Origin: Bemisia tabaci
Taxonomy: Eukaryota; Arthropoda; Insecta; Hemiptera; Aleyrodidae
DNA: 64,000 nt
Reading direction: 5' to 3'
Assembly: GCF_918797505.1 (NCBI RefSeq)
Contig: NC_092798.1
Span: forward strand, 48,878,985 to 48,942,984
Part shown: piece after piece, positions 1-10,475 of the stretch
Numbering within the stretch: the first letter of the stretch is position 1
Layout: each line of letters starts with the position of its first letter
Position numbers and translations under genes: made by a program
Notes under the pieces: generated by a model
Told to the model about the DNA's origin: nothing
Seen by the model: the letters and a program-made list of their open reading frames with translations, nothing else
Databases searched by the model: none

Positions 1-329
1 AGCACCATTTCTCCACCTTGTTAAAAGATAATTTTCTTGATATATTATTTTGACTCAAAGCGTCGTTTCTTGTTGACGAAATTCGGATTTTCTAGTTAAA
101 CCCGAAATGATTTCACTTGAAGTTAGTTTTTTTTAAGTTAAAAAAACGTTGTTTTGTTATCGTTTTTTGAACATAAACCTAACGATAGCAAAGCGACGCT
201 TTTTTCACTCAAAAAAAAACAAATGTTGAGTTGAATCCGCACGGATTCGACTCAATAAAAACCAAATTTTGTTGATAAGAAACGACGCTTGAGGTCAAAA
301 TAATATATCAAGAAAAAAAATTTTCAGTG
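1..329. repeat. Inverted-repeat MITE, left end eroded
   Basis: A short foldback element. Bases 34-44 pair with 304-314, and the arms (TTCTTGATATATTATTTTGA near 34; the reverse complement near 295-314) continue inward through matching GTCGTTTCTTGTTGACG-type sequence. The right end reads TTTTCAGTG followed by TA, as in other TA-flanked elements here; the left terminus is degraded. A relative with the same internal order (GTTTCTTG..., ACGATAACAAAAC..., AAGAAACGACGCTT) lies at 11575-11894. Non-coding. Confidence 0.6.
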
Positions 330-411
330 TAGTGTAAACATAGCCGAAGATAGAGGGGATGCATTCGGGCCTCGTTTTTCCAATGTTCTGCCGAATCCGA
401 GAGACATCGCA

Positions 412-660
412 CTAGCAGTACGAGCGAAGCATACTAAGATAGTTCACGCCTCGCGCCATCGCGCCTTCAATTTTGCAGATGCAAAACGGACATCCACCGA
501 GCACGAATAGTTGTATCTCTACGCCTGCCGCGCCGTAATCAACGCAGGTCTTTTGCCCTTGCTCTATTTTCAAAGACTTTCGTTGTGTCCATGCGACTGG
601 TCGCGAGCCAACACGCGAGTCGTTTGCAGTTTGCCGTTGCTTTACTGTCGTGATGAAGGA
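412..660. repeat. Dispersed repeat fragment
   Basis: This stretch contains CACGCCTCGCGCCATCGCGCC, a GCA-rich segment with ACGGACATCCACC and AGCACGAATAGTTGTATCTCT. The same order recurs at about 15268-15440 and 27118-27290. It is an interspersed repeat of unknown class, here without clear ends. Open frames in it are not supported as genes. Confidence 0.5.
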
Positions 661-1323
661 AAACACTAGAAGACACTCGCATGTTTCCAAGTTTAGCCCC
701 AAAATTTCAATTTTTGAGATAAAAAATGAATGTTTCACTTGAAATTCTTAGATACCTCATATTTACTTATCCAAAATCTTTTCTGTTTAAAAGTGGAAGG
801 AAAACAATCATAGGTTTCCCCAAAATTCTTTTTATATTAAGGGAAATCTTGAAAAGTCTGAAGGATCACACGGCGTTCTTCCTTAACATTGCAGTAAGTA
901 TACAACAGTAGCGTTGAGGTGTGAAGGAACCTTCTCCATGCTGTATCGATTGTTACTTGTTGGATGTTGGGTCAAAAGTGTTGCGCTCTGCAAAAAGTGG
1001 TTCCAACTCTTTAGGTTTGTTTCAGAAACGACAGAAACAACATTGGGGAACTTGAAGGACCAGGCGTATACAACATAAGTACAATTTTTTTCATTTTCGA
1101 GGAACATAAAATCAGATAGAATTGAAACTCACATTTTAATGCTCAAAAATTGGATTTTAAAAGTTAATTTTTCGCAGATTAAGTTTCAAGACTATTTCAG
1201 TTGAAATGATTGGTTTATAATTTTTTTCAAAAACTGTGCTTATGCGCCTTGCCCGTAGAATCTCTCAATCGATTTTCTACAATTTGTTTTCTTGTCTCGG
1301 ATTCGGATTTTAACGATCAGAGT

Positions 1324-1551
1324 ATCGTAAATTATGTAATGATACAACTATTCGAGCTTCCATGTGTTGCACGGTATCATTCTCGATTGAAGGCGTTTTT
1401 TCTTTCTTCGAGTCGGGCTTTACTTCTGATGTAGAATATCGTAAATTATGTAATGATACAACTATTTGAGCTTCCATGTGTTGCACAGTATCATTCTCGA
1501 TTGAAGGCGTTTTTTCTCTCCTCGAGTCGGGCTTTCCTTCTGATCACAGTC
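1324..1551. repeat. Two-copy tandem duplication, 114-bp unit
   Basis: The unit beginning ATCGTAAATTATGTAATGAT is present at 1324-1437 and again at 1438-1551 with only a few differences (for example ATTCGAGC against ATTTGAGC). A CT-rich tract (about 1558-1660) follows. It is a simple local duplication; no gene is recognised. Confidence 0.8.
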
Positions 1552-2043
1552 CTCATTTCTTTCTCTCTCTCTGTTTCCACCCCCTCTCTCTCCTCCTTCT
1601 TCCCTATCTCTTTATACCCGTTCCCCCTTCTCTTTATACCCCTTCCCCCTCTCCCAATCTAAACGTTGGAACGTTCAAGAGCGTTTTCAACGTTCGTGTG
1701 CATGCTTTTTCTCTCCTAAACTCGATCAAAACTTTCACATCACAGAATTTACACCACTCCACCAGGTTGCACGGGTGAAATGAAAAATGTGAAATCGCGA
1801 GAATTTCCATGATACATCAGGAAATTTCACGAAGTTGGGAAAAATATGAAAAACGTGACACATATTATCAGGGGCTGGGTATGCAACACGCTCTAAAAAA
1901 ATACCAAAAAGCGAAAACCAGTCGCTTTTCATATAATTTTGCATTTAATATCGAAAAAAACATCTCGATAATTTTCATATTCTTCTGAAATTTCATGCAA
2001 TATTTCGCATGGAATTTCAAGATTTCATTTTTCATGAATAATT

Positions 2044-2301
2044 GGATTGCATTTTGCAAAAGGGAACCACTAGCATTGCAATGTTGCTAAGATTGTGCAA
2101 CTTCTTTTGTCTTGCAGGAAAAAACCCGATTATCCCTTGATAGTTTCTATTTTACTCGCTCAAAACTGTAAATTTAAGACAAAAGTTAGGTACCATCTAA
2201 ATTTCATAGTTTTTCACAATTTCCGCAATTTCATTGCAAAGGATGAAGTTGCACAATCTTAGCATCCTTGCAATGCTAGTGGTTCCTTTTGAAATGCATC
2301 C
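2044..2301. repeat. MITE with GGATTGCATTTTGCAAAA-type ends
   Basis: The left end GGATTGCATTTTGCAAAAGG is followed by GAACCACTAGCATTGCAATG and TTGTGCAACTT. The right part is the reverse complement (AAGTTGCACAATCTTAGCAT, then GCAATGCTAGTGGTTCC, then GCATCC). A further partial right half lies at 2386-2446. Related copies occur throughout the window (5177, 13239, 21783, 23690, 24010, 58996). It lies just upstream of the first visible hbn exon. Confidence 0.65.
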
Positions 2302-2535
2302 ATTTTTGTTATAAATTTACAGTTTTCAGCGAGTAAATATAGAAACTGTGGATAGATAATCAGGTTTTCCCTCCAAGACAATATAAGTTGCACAATTTTA
2401 GCAACATCGCAATGCTCCTGGTTCCTTTTTGCAAAATGCAGTCCAAATATTTCACATGAAATTTCGCGATTTTATTTTTCATAAAAATTGGAACCCTGCA
2501 CACCACTAATTCATCTTTATTTTTCGTGTGTGCAG

Positions 2536-2870
2536 AAAGTATGGGACTAGCTCAGGACAGCGGCTCGCGGTCCAACTCCTCGTGCGAGCTGGACCTGTCA
2601 ACGCCGACGGGGCCGGCTCACGGAGCGGGGCCGGAGCAGTGCGGGTTGCAGAGCGACGGGATGGGAGGCGACGAGGAGGCGGCCAACGGCGGCGGGGGCG
2701 GGGGCGGCCCGGGGGACTCGAAGCCCCGCAAGGTGAGACGCAGCCGCACCACCTTCACCACCTACCAACTCCACCAACTCGAGCGCGCCTTCGACAAGAC
2801 CCAGTACCCGGACGTCTTCACTCGCGAGGAGCTCGCCATGCGACTCGACCTCAGCGAAGCCCGAGTACAG
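2536..2870 (+). CDS. hbn: hbn exon: N-terminal region and homeodomain residues 1-46
   Basis: A coding exon of a paired-like homeodomain transcription factor that acts in the nucleus. It follows a TGTGTGCAG acceptor and ends in phase 0 at GTACAG before GTATGC. From the first in-exon ATG (2541) it encodes 110 residues: a Ser/Gly/acidic low-complexity region with a Gly run, then from residue 65 the homeodomain start ([41 protein letters not shown]). The exon stops after homeodomain position 46, the classic intron site of paired-class genes. The [32 protein letters not shown] pattern is what I know from homeobrain, and the LLSQYM block in the last exon supports that over Arx, Rx or otp. No IDEILG-like octapeptide is seen, so an N-terminal exon probably lies left of the window; if so, the ATG at 2541 is internal. 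Confidence 0.85.
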
Positions 2871-2944
2871 GTATGCATCCTAATGATTTAGCATGTTCTA
2901 ACAATGGAGATGTTGCATGTGTGAGGAATTTGCACCGTATGCAT

Positions 2945-3771
2945 AATGCACCGTAACGCTGGCTCAAACCTCCCCTTCCCTCTAAGTCCGTCACGTAATA
3001 TTTGAATAGCCCCCAACATGCAGCAAAAACATTTTCCATTACCAAAAATTTTCGGCTGAATACAGTTTTTTCCATTTCCTGGAATTTTTTCCTGGAGTTG
3101 GAGAATGGAGATGTTGCATGTGTGAGGAATGTGCGATTTGACTGTTGATTTTCATGCAAAAGTTCGCGAGAAACACGATGGTGCCTATAGTTTTCTCTAA
3201 AATTAACTCCCAACCTCGAAAAAAGTTCTCAAGTTGAGGCCAAAATGGAGGGGATATCCCACGCTATCCTGAGAGTCCATCTCTACATCAAGACAAACTC
3301 TCCATGCAAAGATAGGGAGCAAATACATTGACAGGGTTGCCGTGATTTCAGTTAAGAGTCCCCAAATAAAGTGGCAGCTCTGTCAGTGTATTTGCTCCCT
3401 ATCTTTGCTTGGAGAGTTTGTTTCAATGTAGAGGTGGACTCTCAGGATAGCGTGGGATATCCCCTCCATTTTGGCCTCAACTTGAGAGCTTCTTTTGAGC
3501 TTGGGAGTTGATTTCAGAGAAAACCAGTGGCACCATCGTGTTTCTCGCAAACTTTTACGTCAGAATCAACAGTCAAATTGCAAATTCCTCACACATGCAA
3601 CTTCTCCATTCTCCAACTCTAAGAAAGAAGTCCAGGAAATAGAAAAAAAACTGTGTTCAGCCGAAAATTGTTGGTAATGGAAAATGTTTTTGCTGCATGT
3701 TGGGGGCTATTCAAGTATTACGTGACGGACTTAGAGGGGAGGGGAAGTTTGAGCCAGCGTCACCGTGCGTT
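2945..3771. repeat. Foldback element, ~400-bp arms, short loop
   Basis: The left arm (about 2945-3345) and the right arm (about 3372-3771) are reverse complements with scattered differences. For example, GCTGGCTC at 2958-2965 pairs with GAGCCAGC at 3751-3758, and ATGGAGGGGATATCCCACGC near 3246 pairs with GCGTGGGATATCCCCTCCAT near 3450. The axis is near 3358. It lies about 75 bp inside the first large hbn intron. A diverged single-arm fragment of the same family is at about 23197-23312. Confidence 0.8.
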
Positions 3772-4310
3772 ACTAGGGGTGGAGGGGGGGGGGAGCAAAA
3801 ATTGGGAAAAGTGCATTACGTAAAACTTGAATGGCCTCTTATTTTGTTCCAAAATTTGACTTCGGAGCTAAAAATTTGAAACTTTTTGGTACTCTCACTA
3901 AACGAGTGGTGGCCTTAGGATTATTTTTCACTGAAATAAAAAATCTTAAACTCAAAAACGATCCGAAATAAAATAGAGCTTCTGGTGATATTTTATCACC
4001 ATTTACCATCGCATGTGATTTATTGTCATAGGAAGCAGAACATTAGCCCACAAAAACCTAAAATTAAATTCTAAATACACGAGAACAGGAGGGTTCCACG
4101 AAGTTTTTTGGACAAAAAACGCCTGTAAATATCAAACCGAACAGGAGTCATGACGGTTTGTATTTTTTACTTCAAAATTGTAGTTTCAAAAAAATCCATG
4201 CAAAATTCTAGTCTATTTTCTAGCTAAGTTACGCTAGGATCAGCTTTACATCTCTAATTTTACACATTACCAATCTTCGTAAATCTCTGTTGCATACATG
4301 CTTAGCGAGC

Positions 4311-4571
4311 TGATTGTTGAAACTGATAGACCAAGCTATAGACAAAGAAGACGTAAGGGATATGGAGGGATCCTATTGGTGGAAGCGGGTGGTTGCAAAG
4401 GACAAATGACATGGGTAATTGACTGACTAATGGCAACCCACTGAGAGACCCTGTCGTAAGTCCATCATTTACCCATTAAGCCTATAAAAACCACCCGTTT
4501 CAACCAATAGGATCGCTTCATACTCCCTATGTCTTCTTTGTCTATCGCTTTGTCCATCAATTTCAACAATC
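4311..4571. repeat. MITE with inverted ends
   Basis: Left: GATTGTTGAAACTGATAGAC, then TATAGACAAAGAAGACGTAA and CCTATTGGTGGAAGCGGGTGG. Right: the reverse complement, CCACCCGTTTCAACCAATAGG then GTCTTCTTTGTCTATCGC and TCAACAATC. It is a compact foldback with a non-palindromic centre around 4400-4480. I see no coding capacity. Confidence 0.7.
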
Positions 4572-4639
4572 GGAAAGGGGAATGTGGAAGATCTTCACTT
4601 TTTATGCGCATCGGGGAAATATGAATGAATCCGGAGAGA

Positions 4640-5120
4640 GTAATGACAAGACGGTCAGTCAAACGGAATGAGTCAATTCCAGCCAAGAAATCGCGATGAA
4701 AAGGTGTCATGGCCGCGGGTGCACAAAGGCTCAATCCGCGGAGGCTCTAAGCCTTTGAGGCGATCCGGAGCCTTTCTTTCGGCGACTCGGCCTAACCTCA
4801 AACCTTGCGAAACTCGAATTGCGGGAGCCGTATATTGATTCCGGTGAATGGCAACATTATTTGTGCCGCTTGGGCGGGCATTTTTAATTGACCCCGTAAC
4901 AAAAGGTTTGGGTGTCACTTAGCATATTAGTGTCATAGTGGATTAACACACACGCCGAGGGTGGTCCGCGTTTATTGGCACTGCCTCCCCTAGCAGCCTC
5001 CCCCTCCCCTCATAGCTTCCCCCCCCCCCGCGACCCCCTCGAGTCGAGCCGCTCGCCCCAAAGGCGCGGCCCGCCGGACCCCTCCTTGGCGGAAGTCCTT
5101 GCAACTCGGTGGAAGTACAA
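4640..5120. other. GC-rich, apparently unique island in the hbn intron
   Basis: This stretch shows none of the repeat families recognised elsewhere. It includes GAATTGCGGGAGCCGTATAT, CATTATTTGTGCCGC and TTTTTAATTGACCCCG, then a C-rich tract near 4980-5095. Composition and lack of repeats make it a candidate conserved non-coding element of the homeobox locus. Conservation itself cannot be seen from one sequence. Confidence 0.3.
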
Positions 5121-5176
5121 TACGCGGTATTGCTAAGTTTCTAAGGGCTACAAATTTATGATTTCTCGGATATTTT

Positions 5177-5306
5177 GATTACATTTTGCAATAAGGGACT
5201 ACTATTTCTGGCCCATTTTAGAAACGGCACACATGCCATCGGTTTCCCTTTATGTGATTTCATGGGAGAACCAAATATAGTGGTTCCTTATTGCAAAATG
5301 TAATCC
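5177..5306. repeat. MITE, GATTACATTTTGCAATAAGG family
   Basis: The left end is TTGATTACATTTTGCAATAA with GGGACTACTAT. The right end is ATAGTGGTTCC then TTATTGCAAAATGTAATCC. The middle, with CCCATTTTAGAAAC and CACATGCC, is shared with copies at 13239 and 24010. Confidence 0.7.
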
Positions 5307-5648
5307 ATTTAATGAGGGCTGTATTCGTGATTGTTCCTCAGACAAATGATATTCCAAGGGAGACCCCCAAATCTTCGTCCCTTTGACGTAAGGGCGTATC
5401 TCAATTTTCACGTGAGCCCTCTGCTCCGTTCAGCTCCATACGCTTTCCAGAGCTCATTAAGAAATAGAGATACGCCCTAACATCAGAGGAAGGATGATGA
5501 GGAGAGGGGCTCTCCTCCTAGGAAGAACCCAATCAAGCACTATCTTACTTAGATCACTTAAAAACTACCCCTTCACTTTAATCATGAAGTTAAGTTAAAG
5601 GTCCCCTCAAGATCCTCTACTCACAGTGTAATCCATATAAATAGCTGA

Positions 5649-5885
5649 AACGCAAAACCACGTATCTCCAATGCGGTGTTCAAAAATTTCTACTCCTATT
5701 TTTTTATTTTTTTGAAGGGCTGCAAGCCAACTTCAAAGCCTGAAATTTACACAAGATATCCTGCAAACAATGAAGCAAAATCGAGGAAGTTTTCAAGAAA
5801 TCATGTCAGGTATAGCTTTCCAAATAAAAAATAAAGCATGACAGGAAGTCTGCAACGTCACAAATGGAGATACGTGGTTTTGCAC
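5649..5885. repeat. MITE of the GACAGGAAGTCTGCAACGTC family
   Basis: Left: AAACCACGTATCTCCAATGC with TTCAAAAATTTCTACTCC. Right: GCATGACAGGAAGTCTGCAA, ACGTCACAAATGGAGATACG, TGGTTTTGC. The two outer ends are inverted relative to each other. It is the most frequent family in the window; other copies are near 13545, 15400, 22070, 25200, 25860, 27260, 27843, 44168, 52040, 61500 and 63690. Confidence 0.65.
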
Positions 5886-5912
5886 CGCGGCCGTCGATAT
5901 GAGGCTTCCGTA

Positions 5913-6115
5913 CACTGAAAACTAAGGCTACGGGCTATACATATAAACATACGTCCGTTCCGGGCTAAGAAGCCGAAACTTCCGGGTGCTGGAGCCGTAA
6001 CTTGGATTTCTCCGGGTGCTACGTCCGGAACTTTCGGGCTCTGAGCCCGGAACGCGGACGGAATGTCTGTATAGCCCGTAAGTATGGCTTCCACGGGCGG
6101 ATTTTTTCTTCAGTG
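5913..6115. mobile_element. TA-flanked element with CACTGAAAA termini
   Basis: It starts TA-CACTGAAAACTAAGG and ends TTTTTCTTCAGTG-TA, so a TA dinucleotide sits on both sides. The interior is GC-rich and self-complementary (TTCCGGGCT...AGCCCGGAA near 6033-6053; ACGTCCG...CGGACG further out). TA duplication suggests a Tc1/mariner-type relative, but the termini are too short to assign it. No open reading frame of note. Confidence 0.6.
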
Positions 6116-6311
6116 TAAGGTAAGGAGAGGATGAGGAAAATCTGAGAATACGGCCCTGGACGGCAACGCTGTAATGCGGCGTGGTAATGATACAGAATAC
6201 AATTGAGTGGCCTTTTTTGCCCTGTTTGCAGAGCGCTCGGAAATTAATATCTTGGATTTAGCAACGAGTGGCCGCTCGGTGCCGGCTCAAGTGCTCGCGA
6301 GTCGCGAGCGG

Positions 6312-6330
6312 CCGCCACCAGGGGGCAGCG
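6312..6330 (+). promoter_or_regulatory. Candidate CTCF binding site
   Basis: CCGCCACCAGGGGGCAGCG matches the core CTCF motif (CCAC-AGGGGGCAG type). It lies 2 bp from a perfect 8+1+8 palindrome, GCTCGCGA-G-TCGCGAGC (6293-6309), in a GC-rich, repeat-free segment (about 6230-6520) of the hbn intron. CTCF marks chromatin boundaries in animals including insects. Binding here is inferred from the motif alone. Confidence 0.5.
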
Positions 6331-6705
6331 CCATCGATTTTTGATCGAGGCCGCTAATCTCGCGTTTAATGAGCCTTGTAAGTACTTGCTCCTGCTGCGA
6401 GTTGATCCGCCGTATTTAATCATATTTACCGATCCGAAGGTGCGGCGTTGAGCAGACTTCTAAATAGGTTAATAATTGAGCCGTTGGGAGCGGATGGGGT
6501 GTAACTCCGTCCCAACGTTGCGGCATTTCACTCAAATTCCTGTTTATCAGAGGGGTAACTGCTTCCTGTCATAGAGTACTCGGAGTCGTGATGTACATGG
6601 GAGAGCTGCAGAGCTGGCGCCATGCTACGATTGACGAGTTCCGAGCCCGGTGTGCGACGAGCTTCGGTCACTTTTTCGATACATGTTCGATCCAAAATGG
6701 CGGTG

Positions 6706-6936
6706 TGGAATACGTGGTGATTCCTATCTGCTTTATTTACATCGGATTGCCGGGTACCCGTGTATCGCAAACAATCGATCATGTGTCGAATAAGTGACCC
6801 AGCGTCACACAGGAGTCTCGGAATTCGGGACCTGGAAAATGCTTAAAAGTGGCGCCAGCTCACTCACTTCTATGTACTCTATGAGAATACGTAGTAATTC
6901 CTATCTTCTTTGTTTACATCGGATAGCCGGGTACCC
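6706..6936. repeat. Tandem duplication interrupted by the large foldback
   Basis: GAATACGTGGTGATTCCTAT at 6706 recurs as GAATACGTAGTAATTCCTAT at 6885, a 179-bp period. Copy 1 runs through GCCGGGTACCCGTGT to CCTGGAAAATGC. Copy 2 is split at GGGTACCC: its second half resumes at 8792 with GGGTACCCGTGTAAC and again ends GACCTGGAAAATGC near 8882. Copy 1 therefore shows the uninterrupted site. Confidence 0.8.
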
Positions 6937-8791
6937 TAGGGTGCGTCAAAAAAAATGAAAGTCTGAAATGTTCCGCTCCCCAGGCGGCAATCGATGACGT
7001 TTGGTAAAAAAACATGTTTGCCAAAATTTGGGCCAATTTCAACCATTTTAAATGGTGCCAAAGGTCAATTTTGTGACGAAATTATGATATTTTGGTTTAG
7101 ACCTCGATTTCGTACAAAAAACTCGATTTTACGCTGAAATCGTGCGTTTACGAGAAAAATGCCAAAGAACTCGACTTGTAGAGAATGAAATTTTACATTA
7201 GGAGGACGTCTTTGTAACCGATAAAAAACAAATTGAATTAGAAAAACTCAACTCGGTATTTATTTTTTTGGTCCTCAGAATTTCCGAGGTCTTACAAAGT
7301 AGAGGTTTAAAAGACTCATTTTTCACGAAAATAAGTCGAAAGAGGGTATAAATGAACTGCAGGCAAGTGTTGAGGATGCAAATGTCATCAGAACTTCTTC
7401 AGTTTCAAAAAAAGTTCCAACTATTTTGTACAATCCTCCAAAAAGTGTACGGCTCGAGAAGCAGGATCGTGCTATAATAGTAAGGGGAAAGTGCGGTTTG
7501 ACCGGGAAAAATTGCGTTACAAACTTTCCCTACCTATGTAATCGTCATCAGTAGGTCCTCCTGAACAACTTCCTAAAAGTTAAAAATGGCCCGACCCCGG
7601 AACACCCCTCAAAAAAGTTAAAATTGAAAATGGCGGCCGTAATAAGAGGGTCCGGGAAATCGGTATTTTAAAATGCCCATTCTGTCTCATCATGCGAGGT
7701 ATCATTTCCTATGTTATTTTGGTCGTAGATTTCATAAATGAATTCCGCAAGGCCCTCCGGCCAAAGGGGGCGCTCCAAATCAAAGATGGCGGCCAAATGT
7801 GAAAGGCAGGAGGTTGCATTTTTTTAAATATTCACCGAAGGAACAAGGAAAGTGAAGTGTCTTTATTTTCATGTATTTATGGCCAAGAAACTTAAATTTG
7901 ATGTTATAAATGTATTTAATAAAGGAAATTTAAGGAAACATACGACTATCGAGAAAAACGTAAGCTCAGAAGGGGCCTTGCGGAATTCATTTATGAAATC
8001 TACGACCAAAATAACATAGGAAATGATACCTCGCATGATGAGACAGAATGGGCATTTTAAAATACCGATTTCCCGGACCCTCTTATTACGGCCGCCATTT
8101 TCAATTTTAACTTTTTTGAGGGGTGTTCCGGGGTCGGGCCATTTTTAACTTTTAGGAAGTTGTTCAGGAGGACCTACTGATGACGATTACATAGGTAGGG
8201 AAAGTTTGTAACGCAATTTTTCCCGGTCAAACCGCACTTTCCCCTTACTATTATAGCACGATCCTGCTTCTCGAGCCGTACACTTTTTGGAGGATTGTAC
8301 AAAATAGTTGGAACTTTTTTTGAAACTGAAGAAGTTCTGATGACATTTGCATCCTCAACACTTGCCTGCAGTTCATTTATACCCTCTTTCGACTTATTTT
8401 CGTGAAAAATGAGTCTTTTAAACCTCTACTTTGTAAGACCTCGGAAATTCTGAGGACCAAAAAAATAAATACCGAGTTGAGTTTTTCTAATTCAATTTGT
8501 TTTTTATCGGTTACAAAGACGTCCTCCTAATGTAAAATTTCATTCTCTACAAGTCGAGTTCTTTGGCATTTTTCTCGTAAACGCACGATTTCAGCGTAAA
8601 ATCGAGTTTTTTGTACGAAATCGAGGTCTAAACCAAAATATCATAATTTCGTCACAAAATTGACCTTTGGCACCATTTAAAATGGTTGAAATTGGCCCAA
8701 ATTTTGGCAAACATGTTTTTTTACCAAACGTCATCGATTGCCGCCTGGGGAGCGGAACATTTCAGACTTTCATTTTTTTTGACGCACCCTA
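6937..8791. mobile_element. Foldback transposon, 1855 bp, 8-bp target duplication
   Basis: It begins TAGGGTGCGTCAAAAAAAA and ends with the reverse complement TTTTTTTTGACGCACCCTA. It is flanked on both sides by GGGTACCC (6929-6936 and 8792-8799). Paired positions sum to 15728 at the outer ends and at the inner end of the arms, so the arms carry no net indel; the stretches I compared base by base were identical. Counting the self-complementary flanking sequence, arms of 828 bp (6928-7755 and 7973-8800) surround a 217-bp unique centre. The 8-bp duplication and TAGGG-type terminus suggest the hAT superfamily. No transposase is encoded, so it is non-autonomous. Confidence 0.85.
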
Positions 8792-8884
8792 GGGTACCCG
8801 TGTAACAAAAATCAATCGATTATGTATCGAAAAAGTGACTCGGCGTCACACAGGAGTCTCGGAATTCGGGACCTGGAAAATGCT

Positions 8885-9220
8885 CCAAATGGAGAATTTG
8901 CATGCGAATTTTTTATTGCATCATCTGAAAGTGCTCAAAGAGTTGATTTCACGGTATTTTTTATAATTTTTTTCTGATATGGGAAATAGTATAAAAATAT
9001 ATTTAAAAGTGAGAAAATGCACCGCCTAGTGACGTCATCTGGCGGCATTTCCCATTTAAACACACGTATTTCAGCAGATTAGATAATTTTGTCATATCTT
9101 CTCCATACTAATTGTTCAATTCTTGAACCAAGGGTATCTTCGTGTTCAGTTCACTCAGTAGTTTCCACTTAAACACGAAATTCATCAATTTTCAGACACC
9201 TGCAAATTCTCCATTGACGC
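8885..9220. repeat. Dispersed repeat
   Basis: Sequence from GGAGAATTTGCATGCGAATT to CAAATTCTCCATTGACGCC. Most of it recurs in reverse orientation at about 15050-15260 (CATGCAAATTCTCTATTGAC, ATGCCGCCAGATAACGTCAT). The ends are inverted relative to each other, which suggests a non-autonomous transposon. No gene. Confidence 0.6.
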
Positions 9221-9252
9221 CAGCTCTCCCACTTACATTATACGACTCTATG

Positions 9253-9733
9253 CAGGGCCGGATTGGCCACATGGGCCGCGGCCCATGGCGGCAAATCTAA
9301 GGGGGTTGCAAACATTTGCAATTTTTTAAAGTGTAGGTATAAAAAAAATCGGATTTATAAAAACAAAATTACAAACGAGAAAAGGCGACAAAATCTCTCA
9401 TTTCCTGAAAGTATAGTAATTTCTAATTTTGTCGTCTCTTAGTGATACAAGAGACAGCACCTTCAATAAGTCGAGTTAAGAGAAAGACCAAACACGCAAT
9501 TTAGCCTGGAACGCCGCGACTTAGAGAGAAATGATAACGAGGACTTGAGATGAAAAGAAGAAGCCCTCGGCGCGGCGATCGGATAGCGCCTACAAGAATG
9601 CATGGATACTTCACGCATTGCGCCAAACACAGTGCGGTCAGCGTGAAACGCATAGCGCCTACAAGACTGCGTGAATACTTCACGCGTTGCGTCCAACACA
9701 GTGCGTTCAGCAGCGGTCGGCGTGAAACGCATA
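9253..9733. mobile_element. hAT-type element, right end missing
   Basis: It begins CAGGGCCGGATTGGCCACAT, the terminus of the two complete hAT-type copies at 17016 and 54644. It shares their interior (GCCCATGGCGGCAAATCTA, the repeated ATAGCGCCTACAAGA...GTGAATACTTCACGC blocks). No GGCCCTG end is found. Sequence continuity ends at 9733, where another element (9734-9963) begins. Confidence 0.7.
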
Positions 9734-9963
9734 CACTGGAAAAAAAAACACATTCATGGATCTAGAGTCCAGACTCTTAAAAACATCGACAAGAAAAAGT
9801 ACTCTTGATTCAATCGCTTTTTGCTTAAATCAAGAACCAAGCCTCTTAATTTGAGTGGATTTGCTTTTGATTTAAGCAAAAATCTAATTGAATCAAGAGT
9901 ATTTTTTCTTGTCAATGTTTTCAGGAGTCTGGACTCTAGATCCAATGTGTTTTTTTTCCAGTG
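9734..9963. mobile_element. Inverted-repeat element, CACTGGAAAAA ends
   Basis: It starts CACTGGAAAAAAAAACACAT and ends TGTGTTTTTTTTCCAGTG. Inside are matching arms: GGATCTAGAGTCCAGACTCT against AGTCTGGACTCTAGATCC, and GACAAGAAAAAGTACTCTTG against its complement. A close relative is at 28152-28379. No TA duplication is evident at this copy. Non-coding. Confidence 0.75.
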
Positions 9964-10345
9964 CTGTTAACAATCGAGGAGTGAAATTTGGATCGAGTTT
10001 AGCAGAGAGAAACCAATCCACGCTTTCAAAAAAATTTGAGTTCCGCACAAGTCGGATATTTTCTCCTGCTAAAAACTCATTCAAGTCGAAAAAAAAAATT
10101 AGATTGTGAAAAGAGGAGGTTGAAGTTAATTTTCTACATTGAGTCTTATACAGGAATAAAACTTCAAACCTCATTTTTTTTTAGTTTCAACTTATTGTGG
10201 GTTGGTTTCTTTCTGATAAATTCGGTTCATTTGATGCCAGAGTCTCGAAAAATAATCCCGAGGGATATGAATGCGAAGTGAAATTAGCACCATAAATGCG
10301 TATGATACATCGCAAACAGAGTAGATTCCGCTCCGTAATAGTGTA

Positions 10346-10475
10346 AAGGTCCAGTTACACGATCAAATTGAGCCATTAAATTGGGCCTCTTATTGGTCGC
10401 ATCCTCACATCAGGTCTTTTTCCACCAATCAGAGCTTCAGTTTGATGGCTCAATTTGATCGTGTAACTGAACCTT
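10346..10475. repeat. Short MITE with GTTACACGATCAAATTGAGC ends
   Basis: AAGGTCCAGTTACACGATCA...TTGAGCC at the left pairs with GGCTCAATTTGATCGTGTAA then CTGAACCTT at the right. The centre, about 75 bp, contains two CCAAT-type inverted segments (TTATTGGTCGC, CCACCAATCAGAG). Non-coding. Confidence 0.75.

Noticed and set aside
9463..9765. Several 60-96-residue frames
   Set aside because: They lie inside the hAT-type repeat and are repeated in its other copies with changes that ignore codon structure.
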